This document shows positions 51,265-59,249 of a DNA stretch of 64,000 bases, in pieces. The notes under the pieces were generated by a model. It was given only the letters and a program-made list of their open reading frames with translations. It was not told the DNA's origin and made no database searches. Location of the stretch: NCBI GenBank assembly GCA_937880095.1, contig CALFLK010000013.1, positions 186,001 to 250,000 on the forward strand. Direction: 5' to 3'. Made by a program: the position numbers and the translations under genes. Positions within the stretch are counted from its first letter, which is position 1. Each line of letters opens with the position of its first letter. This DNA comes from an uncultured Faecalibacterium sp. GTDB lineage: Bacteria; Bacillota; Clostridia; Oscillospirales; Ruminococcaceae.

Positions 51265-51975
51265 ATGCGACACTGTCCGAACTGTGGCAACACTCTGCCG
51301 CCCGATGTTTCCAACTGCCCGTATTGTGGTGCGCCTTGTGCCAGCCACGAAGTTCCGCCATCCCCTGCTGCTGCGCAGGCAACCGGTTCTGCTGCATCTG
51401 CTGAAGAAAACAGCACACAGCGCACCTATGGTCCGCGCTATGCACCGGAGCGTAGTGTCTGCCCGGATGGCGGTCTGACCACTGCACAATATTTCTGGTC
51501 TTTGATTCTGTTTGCGATTCCGGTCGTCGGCTGGATTTTCCTGTTTTACTGGGCTTTCGGCTCTCATGTAGAAGCGCCCCGCAAGCGTTTGGCACGCGCT
51601 GCTCTGATGAAGGGCTGTGTCTGGCTGGTAACCTTCGCCATTGCGATCATCATTTTTGCTGTCGCATTCTTCCGCGCGCTGGACGATCTGGCTGATGCAT
51701 GGTATGGCTATGAATATCCCGAACATGATCCGTTCAGCGATTATTATGATGCACCTTTCAATCTGCCCGATCCCAATTCGGATGATTGGTTCTACTTCGA
51801 GGACCCCGATTTTACACCGGAAGCTCCGTCCAAACACCACAATGCATCCTGCCGCGATTCTGTTTTGAACCGACGTAGCTGTGACCGCCGTGGGTTCCGC
51901 AGCCGTCACTATCACAAGCGTGGCAGCTGCAACAGCCAGTACTCGAATTTCCACTCCGGTCGCTGCCATTGGTAA
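51265..51975 (+). CDS. Zinc-ribbon membrane protein
   Basis: A 236-residue product starting with a zinc ribbon (CPNCGNTLPPDVSNCPYCG). A Pro/Ala-rich linker and two membrane spans (about residues 74-95 and 115-137) follow, then an acidic Asp/Tyr/Pro region. The last 45 residues switch to Arg/His/Cys/Ser-rich sequence (ASCRDSVLNRRSCDRR and on), unlike the rest. This tail could bind metal or mark a frameshift near 51835. AGGAGG inside the lrp end serves as ribosome site. Function unknown. Confidence 0.78.
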   Translation: MRHCPNCGNTLPPDVSNCPYCGAPCASHEVPPSPAAAQATGSAASAEENSTQRTYGPRYAPERSVCPDGGLTTAQYFWSLILFAIPVVGWIFLFYWAFGSHVEAPRKRLARAALMKGCVWLVTFAIAIIIFAVAFFRALDDLADAWYGYEYPEHDPFSDYYDAPFNLPDPNSDDWFYFEDPDFTPEAPSKHHNASCRDSVLNRRSCDRRGFRSRHYHKRGSCNSQYSNFHSGRCHW

Positions 51976-52094
51976 AAAAATAAAATTTTTCCTGCAATTT
52001 TTTCGCTTTCTGAAACGTATGGTGAATGAAGCTGCACAAAACAGCTCATTTTTCATAGTGAAACCCATCATTTCATATTAAAGGAGATTGATCC

Positions 52095-53033
52095 ATGAAC
52101 ATGAAACGTATTCTGGCTGCACTGGTGGCAGGTCTGATGACTCTGTCTCTGGCTGCTTGCGGCAACAGCGCATCCAATTCCAACAACGATGCATCCAAGA
52201 ACCCCATCAAGTCCTTCTCTGCTTCTTACGGCGAGACCATGGACGATACCGTTTATGTAAACATCTTCCCTGCTGAAACCGAGGGCAAGTTCATGCTGGA
52301 CTACACCTCCGCAGACAAGATGGAGCGCGGCACTGTCGATGAAAGCCTGCTGAACACTCTGACTGAGCTGTATGCAAAGTCTGATCTGGCAAGCCTGAAC
52401 GAGAAAAACGAATACGGCGACGGTGATGCTTCTGCATCCATGTCTCTGGAATTCGCAGACGGCTCTATGTTCTCCTGCGCTTTCGGCGGCGAGATCCCGG
52501 AGCAGTTTGTCACCGGCTACAAGGCAATGGAAGAGGCTATCCTGTCCGCTATGGAAACCATGGAGCCCTACCGCGCTGAAGTTCCCTTTGACGAGGCTGT
52601 AAACGCTGATGCCAAGGCTGAACTGGAGGCTCTGTTTGCACATCTGAGCAACCAGGCTCTGGAGAACACCATGGCTACCAACCTGCCTTCCGATGATGAA
52701 AACTATATTTACAGCGCTGGTATCGAGGCAAATGCTGACATTGCTTCCACCACTGTTGTGCAGAACATGATGGGTACCATCCCCCACTCCATGGTTCTGT
52801 TCCAGCTGAACGACGGCGCAGATGCTGCTGCTCTGCAGAACACCCTGATGGAAAAGGCTGACTGGCGCAAGTGGGTCTGCGTTTCTCCCGACATGGCTCT
52901 GACTGCTTCCAAGGGCAACAATGTCCTGTTTGTAATGACCCTGTCCGACATCAATGCTGAACTGACCCCCGCTCTGGAGGCAGAAGGCTGGACCATCAAT
53001 GCTACCGCCGAGAACCCCGATCTGGCAATGTAA
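52095..53033 (+). CDS. Lipoprotein of unknown function
   Basis: A 312-residue lipoprotein with lipobox LSLAACGN. After a Ser/Asn linker comes a domain with repeated strand-helix pattern (VYVNIFPAETEGKFMLDYTSADK, ASMSLEFADGSMFSCAFGG) and a C-terminal part, GTIPHSMVLFQLNDGADAAAL, that looks like the DUF4358 type. That assignment is weak. Codon usage indicates high expression. AAAGGAG precedes the ATG; a strong terminator follows. Confidence 0.8.
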   Translation: MNMKRILAALVAGLMTLSLAACGNSASNSNNDASKNPIKSFSASYGETMDDTVYVNIFPAETEGKFMLDYTSADKMERGTVDESLLNTLTELYAKSDLASLNEKNEYGDGDASASMSLEFADGSMFSCAFGGEIPEQFVTGYKAMEEAILSAMETMEPYRAEVPFDEAVNADAKAELEALFAHLSNQALENTMATNLPSDDENYIYSAGIEANADIASTTVVQNMMGTIPHSMVLFQLNDGADAAALQNTLMEKADWRKWVCVSPDMALTASKGNNVLFVMTLSDINAELTPALEAEGWTINATAENPDLAM

Positions 53034-53061
53034 GCGTATCCTAAAAATTCTCTGCGTTTCT

Positions 53062-53092
53062 GCACTGCGGCTCTGTGCCGCAGTGCTTTTTT
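53062..53092 (+). terminator. Lipoprotein gene terminator
   Basis: GCACTGCGGC pairs with GCCGCAGTGC around TCTGT, then TTTTTT. Confidence 0.92.
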
Positions 53093-53093
53093 A

Positions 53094-53102
53094 TGTTATA
53101 CT
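53094..53102 (+). promoter_or_regulatory. Extended -10 promoter of the GT2 gene
   Basis: TGT-TATACT starts two bases after the preceding terminator's T run; -35 box weak. Confidence 0.5.
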
Positions 53103-53136
53103 TTAAGATACTACAGACAAAGAGAGGGCATATTCC

Positions 53137-54135
53137 ATGAAAGCAAGCGTCATCATCCCCAACTTAAACGGAAAAGGCTGGCTGGAAGATTCGATCCAGT
53201 CCATCCTGAACCAGACCGAGCAGGATTTTGAACTGATTGTCATCGACAACGATTCTACCGATGAAAGTCTGGATATTGCCCGCCGCTATCAGAATTTGCC
53301 GAACTACACCCTGATTGAAAACAGCGAAAACACCGGTTTTTCCCATGCGGTAAATCAGGGTATCCAGATCAGCAAAGCACCCTATGTGGTACTGTTCAAC
53401 AATGACGCTTTTGCCGAACCGGACTGGCTGGCAAATCTGCTGGTTGCTGTGGAAAGTGACAAGAAAATTTTCGCAGTGCAGAGCCTGATGATTCGTCACT
53501 TTGAGCGGGATTTGGCAGACGATGCCGGCGACTATGTAAACCTGATTGGCTTTGCCGCCAAGGAGGGCGACGGACGCAGCGTCACCCGCTACACCAAGCA
53601 GAAACGAATCTTTTCTGCCTGCGGCGGTGCGGTGCTGTATCGCCGTTCGATTCTGGACGAAATCGGCTTATTTGATGAAAACTTCTTTGCCTACTTTGAG
53701 GACGTGGATTTGTCCTGGCGTGCCAACAATGCAGGTTATAAAAACATCATCTGCCCGGCTGCCAAGTGCTATCACATCTGCGGTGCTACCACCGGTGCTG
53801 TGCGGTATAATGGCTTCAAGAGCATTCAGAGCGGTCGAAACAGTATTTTGCTGCCTTGGAAAAACCAACCCTTGCTGATGCTGATTTTGAATTTCATTCC
53901 GCAGGCTCTGGGTTATGCGCTGAAACGCTATGCATTCCACAAAAAAGGCTATGCAAAAGAGTGGGATCAGGGTATGCACGAGGCCTTTGATCTGCTGAAA
54001 GCCGGAAAAATCGAAAAACGACCCTTCCGCTGGAAAGATCTGCCCAATTATATCCTGATGGAGCTGTGGATGATTTGGAATATGTTCCCTTACCTGTGGT
54101 ATCGTCTGGTCGTTGTGCGTTTTCATTTGCAGTAA
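53137..54135 (+). CDS. GT2-family glycosyltransferase (rhamnosyltransferase-like)
   Basis: The 332-residue product has a GT-A fold start (ASVIIPNLNGKGWLEDSIQSIL), FELIVIDNDSTDESLDIARRY with the DND metal motif, NTGFSHAVNQGI, VVLFNNDAF, the acceptor ACGGAVLYRRSILDEIGLFDENFFAYFEDVDLSWRA motif and a C-terminal hydrophobic segment. This is the WbbL-like branch of GT2. Cell-surface polysaccharide synthesis is likely. No other polysaccharide genes are adjacent. Confidence 0.92.
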   Translation: MKASVIIPNLNGKGWLEDSIQSILNQTEQDFELIVIDNDSTDESLDIARRYQNLPNYTLIENSENTGFSHAVNQGIQISKAPYVVLFNNDAFAEPDWLANLLVAVESDKKIFAVQSLMIRHFERDLADDAGDYVNLIGFAAKEGDGRSVTRYTKQKRIFSACGGAVLYRRSILDEIGLFDENFFAYFEDVDLSWRANNAGYKNIICPAAKCYHICGATTGAVRYNGFKSIQSGRNSILLPWKNQPLLMLILNFIPQALGYALKRYAFHKKGYAKEWDQGMHEAFDLLKAGKIEKRPFRWKDLPNYILMELWMIWNMFPYLWYRLVVVRFHLQ

Positions 54136-54169
54136 TTGAATTTTCATCTGTATAGGAGGCATGAAATTC

Positions 54170-54832
54170 GTGAAACATACTATTACATCCCCCTATCTGC
54201 CGAAGGACCTCCCGCTTGTGGAGGGTGCCGAAGCGGCGATGCAGGTATACAGTACAACGTCAGAGGAAGAGGAGCTCACGGATTTATCCCTGAAAAATGC
54301 AGATCTGTCCGAAGAAACGCCGGACCGATTATCTGCGGCTCGCTGTATCTTTGATGGTTGTCGGTTTTCCCGGGCAATATTGGAAAAAGCCAGTTTTGTG
54401 GACTGTGAATTCCGCTCCTGCGATTTTTCTGGTGCAGAACTGCTGGATAGTTATTTTTCCCGCTGCCGTATGCTGGGCTGCAAGCTGATGGGTACCAATT
54501 TTTCCGAAAGCAGCTGGCGGGATGTGACCCTGCAAAACTGTATGATGCGCCTGTGTGCCTTTGAAGAAAGCAAATGGATCAGCGTTGCCCTGACCGGATG
54601 TAATCTGAGCGGCGCAATGCTGACCGAAATGAAATTAAAGCAGCCCCTTTTCAAGGAATGTGACCTGCGGGGTGTCTGTGTAACGGGTACTTCCTTAAAC
54701 GGAGTTGATTTGCGGGGCTGTGCGCTGGAACAACTCTCGGTCAGTGAACACATGAAAGAACTGCGCGGTGCCATCGTTGACGAGATGGGTGCCGTAGCCC
54801 TTGCAGAACTGCTGGGCGTTCGCATAGAGTAA
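54170..54832 (+). CDS. Pentapeptide-repeat protein
   Basis: A 220-residue protein. From about residue 35 it shows A(D/N)LS-type repeats (LKNADLSEE, ILEKASFVDCEFRSCDFSGAELLDSYF, LSGAMLTEM, LRGVCVTGTSLNGVDLRGCALEQL), giving a right-handed quadrilateral beta-helix. It resembles Qnr-like or general pentapeptide proteins, but resistance cannot be inferred. The GTG at 54170 is ten bases after AGGAGG, while the ATG at 54161 is only one base away. A GNAT gene follows closely. Confidence 0.85.
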   Translation: MKHTITSPYLPKDLPLVEGAEAAMQVYSTTSEEEELTDLSLKNADLSEETPDRLSAARCIFDGCRFSRAILEKASFVDCEFRSCDFSGAELLDSYFSRCRMLGCKLMGTNFSESSWRDVTLQNCMMRLCAFEESKWISVALTGCNLSGAMLTEMKLKQPLFKECDLRGVCVTGTSLNGVDLRGCALEQLSVSEHMKELRGAIVDEMGAVALAELLGVRIE

Positions 54833-54849
54833 AACAATAAGGAGAAGCT

Positions 54850-55344
54850 ATGAAACCGGAACTGAAACTTGTCGCAAAAGCACGCTATATTCAGATGACT
54901 GCCGACATGGCAGACCGCATCTGGCGCGAATATTACGCACGTCGCTTCAACAAAAAACAGTTGGACGCTATTTTGGACAATCTGCAAAGCGTGGAAGCTA
55001 TCGAATCCGATATGGATGAAGATGTAAACTATCAGCTCATCATGCAGGGCAGCAAAGTTGCCGGCTATGTAGCATGGCAGATGTCCGGCGGTATGTTGCT
55101 GATCAAACATTTTTATCTGGAAAGCCCTTGGCGCGGTAAAGGCATTGGCCGTACCGTGCTGCAGAGTATCGAGCGTCTGGCGCGTGCAGAGGGTAAAAGT
55201 GCAATCGGGGTGCGTGTGGGTCAAAAACAGCTGGATACGCAGGGATTTTTCAAGGGTGCTGGTTTCCGTGTTCTGCGCCCCATGGATACCGAGCTTGCCC
55301 CCGGCATCCTGTGGCCGGAGTACTGGATGAAAAAGCGTCTGTAA
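54850..55344 (+). CDS. GNAT family N-acetyltransferase
   Basis: A 164-residue GNAT with AGYVAWQMSGGMLLIKHFYLESPWRGKGIGRTVLQSIERLARAEG. The PWRGKGIG loop is the acetyl-CoA site, and VGQKQLDTQGFFKGAGFRVL is the C-terminal motif. AAGGAG precedes the ATG, 17 bases after the pentapeptide gene. The substrate is unknown. Confidence 0.92.
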   Translation: MKPELKLVAKARYIQMTADMADRIWREYYARRFNKKQLDAILDNLQSVEAIESDMDEDVNYQLIMQGSKVAGYVAWQMSGGMLLIKHFYLESPWRGKGIGRTVLQSIERLARAEGKSAIGVRVGQKQLDTQGFFKGAGFRVLRPMDTELAPGILWPEYWMKKRL

Positions 55345-55461
55345 ATTCGTTCGTTTTGCCTCTTGAATTTTGTACAGTAATGTAATAAAATAATCAGGCT
55401 GATTCACCAGTCTGCCTGCTGGTCAGGTTTATTTATAATTCATGCAGGAGGAACTATCACA

Positions 55462-55746
55462 ATGCCTAAAGATCATCCCACCGGAGAATCCGGTCTGTAT
55501 CAGGCAATTCTGAGCCTGAAAACACCGGAAGACGTATATCACTTTTTACAGGACGTATGCAGCTATTCTGAGCTGAGCGCCATGGAACAGCGGTTTGATA
55601 TTGCAGAGATGCTGCTGGACAAGCAGATCTATGTGGATATTATGGAAAAAACCGGTGCATCCAGCGCAATTATCAGCCGCGTAAACCGTGTGCTGGCTAA
55701 TGAGGGAAGTTTCCTGCGGCGCGTTCTGGCGGAGCCCGTAAAATAA
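55462..55746 (+). CDS. YerC/YecD TrpR-related protein
   Basis: A 94-residue helical protein with the TrpR-superfamily layout: TPEDVYHFLQDVCSYSELSAMEQRFDIAEMLLDKQIYVDIMEKTGASSAIISRVNRVL, that is helix, EL(x)AMEQRxxIA, then a DNA-binding turn (GASSAIISRVNR). Members regulate genes in response to unknown ligands. GCAGGAGG precedes the ATG. It ends at a tight terminator, with the DJ-1 gene after it. Confidence 0.93.
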   Translation: MPKDHPTGESGLYQAILSLKTPEDVYHFLQDVCSYSELSAMEQRFDIAEMLLDKQIYVDIMEKTGASSAIISRVNRVLANEGSFLRRVLAEPVK

Positions 55747-55753
55747 CACTTCT

Positions 55754-55779
55754 GCCGACGCAATGCGTCGGCTTTTTTT
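55754..55779 (+). terminator. YerC terminator
   Basis: GCCGACGC pairs with GCGTCGGC around AAT, then T7. Confidence 0.9.
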
Positions 55780-55799
55780 ATGGAGAAAGGAGTCAGTTT

Positions 55800-56351
55800 A
55801 TGGCTAAAGTTCTGTTATTTTTCGCAAATGATACCGAGGAATGCGAGGCTTTGATTACAGCTGACCTGCTGTACCGTGCCAATATCGACGTTACGATTGC
55901 TGCCGTCGGCGGCAGCTTGCAGGTCGTCAGCAGCCACAAAGTGAAAATCACTGCAGACGTACTGGCGGAGAATGTTAACCCTGCCGATTATGATATGCTG
56001 GTTCTGCCCGGTGGCTGGCCCGGCACCCAGAATCTGGAACAGTGCCCTGCTGTCATTGGTGCAGTCACCTATTTTGCCGAAGCAGGCAAGCCTATTGCCG
56101 CCATCTGTGCAGCACCCAGTATTCTGGGCCATCTGGGTCTGCTGGCTGGCAAGCGTGCAACCAGTTTTGTTTCTTTCCGTCAGGAGCTGACGGGTGCCGA
56201 AGTACTGGACACCGAAGTTGTCACCGACGGCAACATCACCACCAGCTTTGGTCTGGGCGGTGCAATCCCCTTTGGCCTGGAGCTGGTGCGTATCCTGAAG
56301 GGTCAGGATGCTGCTGATAAAGTGCGTGAGGCGGTACAGTATCGTCACTGA
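55800..56351 (+). CDS. DJ-1/PfpI (YajL/ThiJ-like) protein
   Basis: A 183-residue DJ-1 family protein: the conserved Glu in TEECEALITADLL, VLPGGWPGTQNL, and the nucleophile Cys in IAAICAAPSILGHLGLL. The C-terminal DGNITTSFGLGGAIPFGLELV is also typical. Proposed roles are protein or nucleotide deglycation and oxidative-stress protection, both debated. It is closer to YajL than the ElbB-type protein at 22.3 kb. Confidence 0.93.
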   Translation: MAKVLLFFANDTEECEALITADLLYRANIDVTIAAVGGSLQVVSSHKVKITADVLAENVNPADYDMLVLPGGWPGTQNLEQCPAVIGAVTYFAEAGKPIAAICAAPSILGHLGLLAGKRATSFVSFRQELTGAEVLDTEVVTDGNITTSFGLGGAIPFGLELVRILKGQDAADKVREAVQYRH

Positions 56352-56423
56352 TGTTCTCGTTCTGCAGAGCATCTGTTTACGGAAAAACGGGATGGAGTTG
56401 CTTTCATCCTATCCAATCATTTG

Positions 56424-56467
56424 AAAAAAAAGGAACAGATACCGTATGCGTTGTATCTGCTCCTTTT
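56424..56467 (+). terminator. DJ-1 gene terminator
   Basis: AGGAACAGATAC pairs with GTATCTGCTCCT (one mismatch), A8 and T5 flanks. Confidence 0.85.
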
Positions 56468-56656
56468 TCTTTTCTACAGCGTCGTTTCCCACAAAAATAT
56501 ATGCATTTGATGCCGATTCCGTCACGATGGGAGATTTTCCCGCGTTGCACTCGATTTTTCATGGGATTTGCGGTATAGTAGTAATATTGTAAAGTGGATA
56601 TTATGCACTTTTCCCCTAAAATATTACCGGCTTTCTGCCGGAGAAGGAAACATGCT

Positions 56657-57934
56657 ATGAAGTTCGGCTTTTGGGAATTTGTCCTGCTGTTTTTTATTAT
56701 TCTGATTTTGTTCGGTCCTACCGTTATCCCTTGGGTCCAGGGCTGGCTGCGCCGCGCAAACCGCACCAAAAGACAAATTCAGCGCCAGAAAGCGCAGGTA
56801 CAGCGCCAGATGGCGGCAGAGCGGGATGCTATCTGCCACAGATTTCAGGTGGTTACCAGCTTTTTGCTGATTGCTGGTTTTATCGGCTATTCCGGATATC
56901 TTTTGCTGCACACACCTGCTGCGGCACCGCAAAGCTACACACCTTCCACAGAAGTAATGTCTTTGACCACCGCCGGCAATACACAAACCACTGCACTGGA
57001 TATTGCCCCGTATGAAAAACCGATTTGTGTTGCTTCGCAGGATGACTGGCTCTATATCGCAGTGCAGGGCAACAAAATCATCCGTATTCGAGAAGACGGT
57101 ACGGGTCTGGCGGAAGTATTTTCTACCGACGGCCCCATCACCAGCATGATGTTTGGTCCGGACGATTGCCTGTATCTGGCAGGCAGCAATGCGATTTACC
57201 GTGCCAGCTTTGACGGCTGGGCAGTGGATATGAAGCCCATTCTTACCAGCATTGACGGTGAGCCTTTGGTATCTCCCTGTGCAATCGCTGTTATGGATGA
57301 TGGCATGGTTTATTTTACCCAGTATGCGCTCCAGCCCGCAGAGCTGAAAGGTCTACCGGAACGTTTCCATACCGAACTAATGGCACATACCGGAACCGGA
57401 ACCGCTTATGTACTCAATCCCCAGACCGGCGAAGTAGAACGCCTGACCGGTGGTTTATCCGGTGCTGGCGGCATTGCGGTTTCCCCGGATGGCAAAACTG
57501 TTTATCTCAGCGAAACCAATGCCCGCCGGGTTTGGGCGTATCCTGCTGATGCGCGCACCGAATCCGTACAGGATGCGGGACAGATTCTTTTGGAGGGTCT
57601 GGACGGATATGCTGCCGGATTATCTCTGTCCCAAAGCGGCGATGTATGGGCCGCTGTCTGCGGTAAACCCATTTCTTGGGTGGACCAGACTGCAGAAAAA
57701 CCTTTGCTGCGTAAAATGGTGCTCAATCTGCCTACGCTGACACAGCACTGGCTGCTGACTCCAAAAGCCGATACCGGCTGGGCTTTCTCTGTGTCGGAGG
57801 ACGGTTCTTTACGCCGCGCTGTCGCTGCGCAGCTGCCCAAGATGGATGGGCGTATTACGGGTGTTTGTGAAACCGAGAACACCATCTGGCTCGCCAATGC
57901 AGATGCAGATCGACTGTATGGTATTACACGATAA
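56657..57934 (+). CDS. TatA-like N-terminus fused to a beta-propeller (SMP-30/NHL-like)
   Basis: A 425-residue protein. Residues 1-45, MKFGFWEFVLLFFIILILFG then P, with a basic amphipathic helix after it (WVQGWLRRANRTKRQIQRQ), mirror TatA: a short span, the F-G-P hinge and an amphipathic helix. A second span (about 72-90) leads to an extracytoplasmic propeller with repeats such as IVRIREDGTGLAEVF-like strands, GGIAVSPDGKTVYLSETNARRVWAYPAD and DGYAAGLSLSQSGDVWAAV. The domain resembles SMP-30/strictosidine-synthase enzymes. The start at 56657 follows GAGAAGG. It is followed by the TIGR01440 gene. Confidence 0.8.
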   Translation: MKFGFWEFVLLFFIILILFGPTVIPWVQGWLRRANRTKRQIQRQKAQVQRQMAAERDAICHRFQVVTSFLLIAGFIGYSGYLLLHTPAAAPQSYTPSTEVMSLTTAGNTQTTALDIAPYEKPICVASQDDWLYIAVQGNKIIRIREDGTGLAEVFSTDGPITSMMFGPDDCLYLAGSNAIYRASFDGWAVDMKPILTSIDGEPLVSPCAIAVMDDGMVYFTQYALQPAELKGLPERFHTELMAHTGTGTAYVLNPQTGEVERLTGGLSGAGGIAVSPDGKTVYLSETNARRVWAYPADARTESVQDAGQILLEGLDGYAAGLSLSQSGDVWAAVCGKPISWVDQTAEKPLLRKMVLNLPTLTQHWLLTPKADTGWAFSVSEDGSLRRAVAAQLPKMDGRITGVCETENTIWLANADADRLYGITR

Positions 57935-57947
57935 AGGAGGCTCCTTT

Positions 57948-58508
57948 ATGGAAGCAATCGAACGAAAAGATATTGAAATGCAGGCGCGGCAGGCTGCTGC
58001 CGAACTGATCGAAGCGGCACACCTGAAAGCAGGCGATTTGTTTGTTGTGGGCTGTTCTTCCAGCGAAATCGTTGGCGGTCACATTGGAAAGGATTCCAGC
58101 ATGGAAGCTGCTGCTGCCGTGTATCAGGGTATCGCTCCCCTGCTGGCTGAACATGGGATTTATCTGGCTGCCCAGTGCTGCGAACACCTGAACCGCGCTA
58201 TTGTACTGGAGCAGGAAGCCGTAGAACGTTTTGGCTATGAACCGGTATGCGTTCTGCCCCAGCCCCATGCAGGCGGCAGCTGGGCTACTACCTGCTGGCA
58301 GAATTTCTCGCACCCTGTTGCAGTGGAAGAAGTCCGCGCCAATGCGGGTTTAGATATTGGCGGCACTTTGATTGGTATGCATCTGAAGCGTGTTGCCGTG
58401 CCGGTTCGGCTTAGCTTGGACCACATTGGCAGCGCTATTTTGCTGTGCGCACGCACTCGCCCCAAGCTGATTGGCGGCATTCGTGCCCACTATCCTGAGG
58501 AGGTGTAA
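57948..58508 (+). CDS. TIGR01440/DUF436 family protein
   Basis: The 186-residue product begins MEAIERKDIEMQARQAAAEL and has the family motifs FVVGCSSSEIVGGHIGKDSS, GIYLAAQCCEHLNRAIVLE with two adjacent Cys, and DIGGTLIGMHLKRVAVPVR. Its structure is known from Bacillus (YwlG) but its function is not. AAAGGAGG lies seven bases before the ATG. It joins yggS with a 2-base gap. Confidence 0.92.
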   Translation: MEAIERKDIEMQARQAAAELIEAAHLKAGDLFVVGCSSSEIVGGHIGKDSSMEAAAAVYQGIAPLLAEHGIYLAAQCCEHLNRAIVLEQEAVERFGYEPVCVLPQPHAGGSWATTCWQNFSHPVAVEEVRANAGLDIGGTLIGMHLKRVAVPVRLSLDHIGSAILLCARTRPKLIGGIRAHYPEEV

Positions 58509-58510
58509 CC

Positions 58511-59233
58511 ATGTCGGAAGTTACTGCTCAGCAGATGGCGCAGATCGTTGCGGAAATTCGCGACAAAATCGCTGCAGCTGCCAAAGAAGCCGGTCGTGAT
58601 CCAGCAGAGGTGCTGCTGTGCGCAGCCTGCAAGACCCGCACACCGGAAACCGTCATGGAAAGCGCCAAACTGCCCATTGATTTGTTTGGCGAAAACCATG
58701 TACAGGAATTGGTACGCAATGCGGATGCTGGTGCCTATCTGGGCAAACCTGCACACCTGATTGGACATTTACAGACCAACAAAATCAAAAAAGTGCTGGG
58801 CCGTGCCAGCTTGATTCAAAGCGTTGACAGCCTGCGCCTGATGCAGGCGATTGAAAAAGAAGCTGCCAAGCTGGATTTGGTACAGGACATTCTGCTGGAA
58901 GTCAATATCGGTGCCGAGGAATCAAAAACCGGTCTGCCGGAAGCAGAATTGCCTATCTTGCTGGAAGCTGCCGCCGGGTTTGACCATCTGCGCATCAAAG
59001 GTTTGATGGCGATTCCGCCTGCAGACCAAAGCGATGCAGAAAACCGCCGTTACTTTGCCCGTATGCGGGAGCTTGCTTTTGCAGCTGAACAGCGCCATCT
59101 GGAACACGTTTCTATGGAGCAGCTGTCCATGGGCATGAGCGGCGATTATGAAAATGCCGTACGAGAGGGTGCAACCATTGTGCGCATCGGCACTGCCATT
59201 TACGGCGCACGAGATTACAGCCACAAGCTTTGA
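58511..59233 (+). CDS. YggS/PLPBP-family PLP homeostasis protein
   Basis: A 240-residue single-domain alanine-racemase fold protein. LLCAACKTRTPETVMES holds the cofactor Lys, FGENHVQEL and HLIGHLQTNKIKKVL are hallmark segments, and LSMGMSGDYENAVREGATIVRIGTAIYG is the C-terminal phosphate-binding motif. It buffers pyridoxal phosphate. It sits in an operon with DUF436 and an ABC exporter. Confidence 0.95.
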   Translation: MSEVTAQQMAQIVAEIRDKIAAAAKEAGRDPAEVLLCAACKTRTPETVMESAKLPIDLFGENHVQELVRNADAGAYLGKPAHLIGHLQTNKIKKVLGRASLIQSVDSLRLMQAIEKEAAKLDLVQDILLEVNIGAEESKTGLPEAELPILLEAAAGFDHLRIKGLMAIPPADQSDAENRRYFARMRELAFAAEQRHLEHVSMEQLSMGMSGDYENAVREGATIVRIGTAIYGARDYSHKL

Positions 59234-59249
59234 ACAAACGGAGAGAAAA

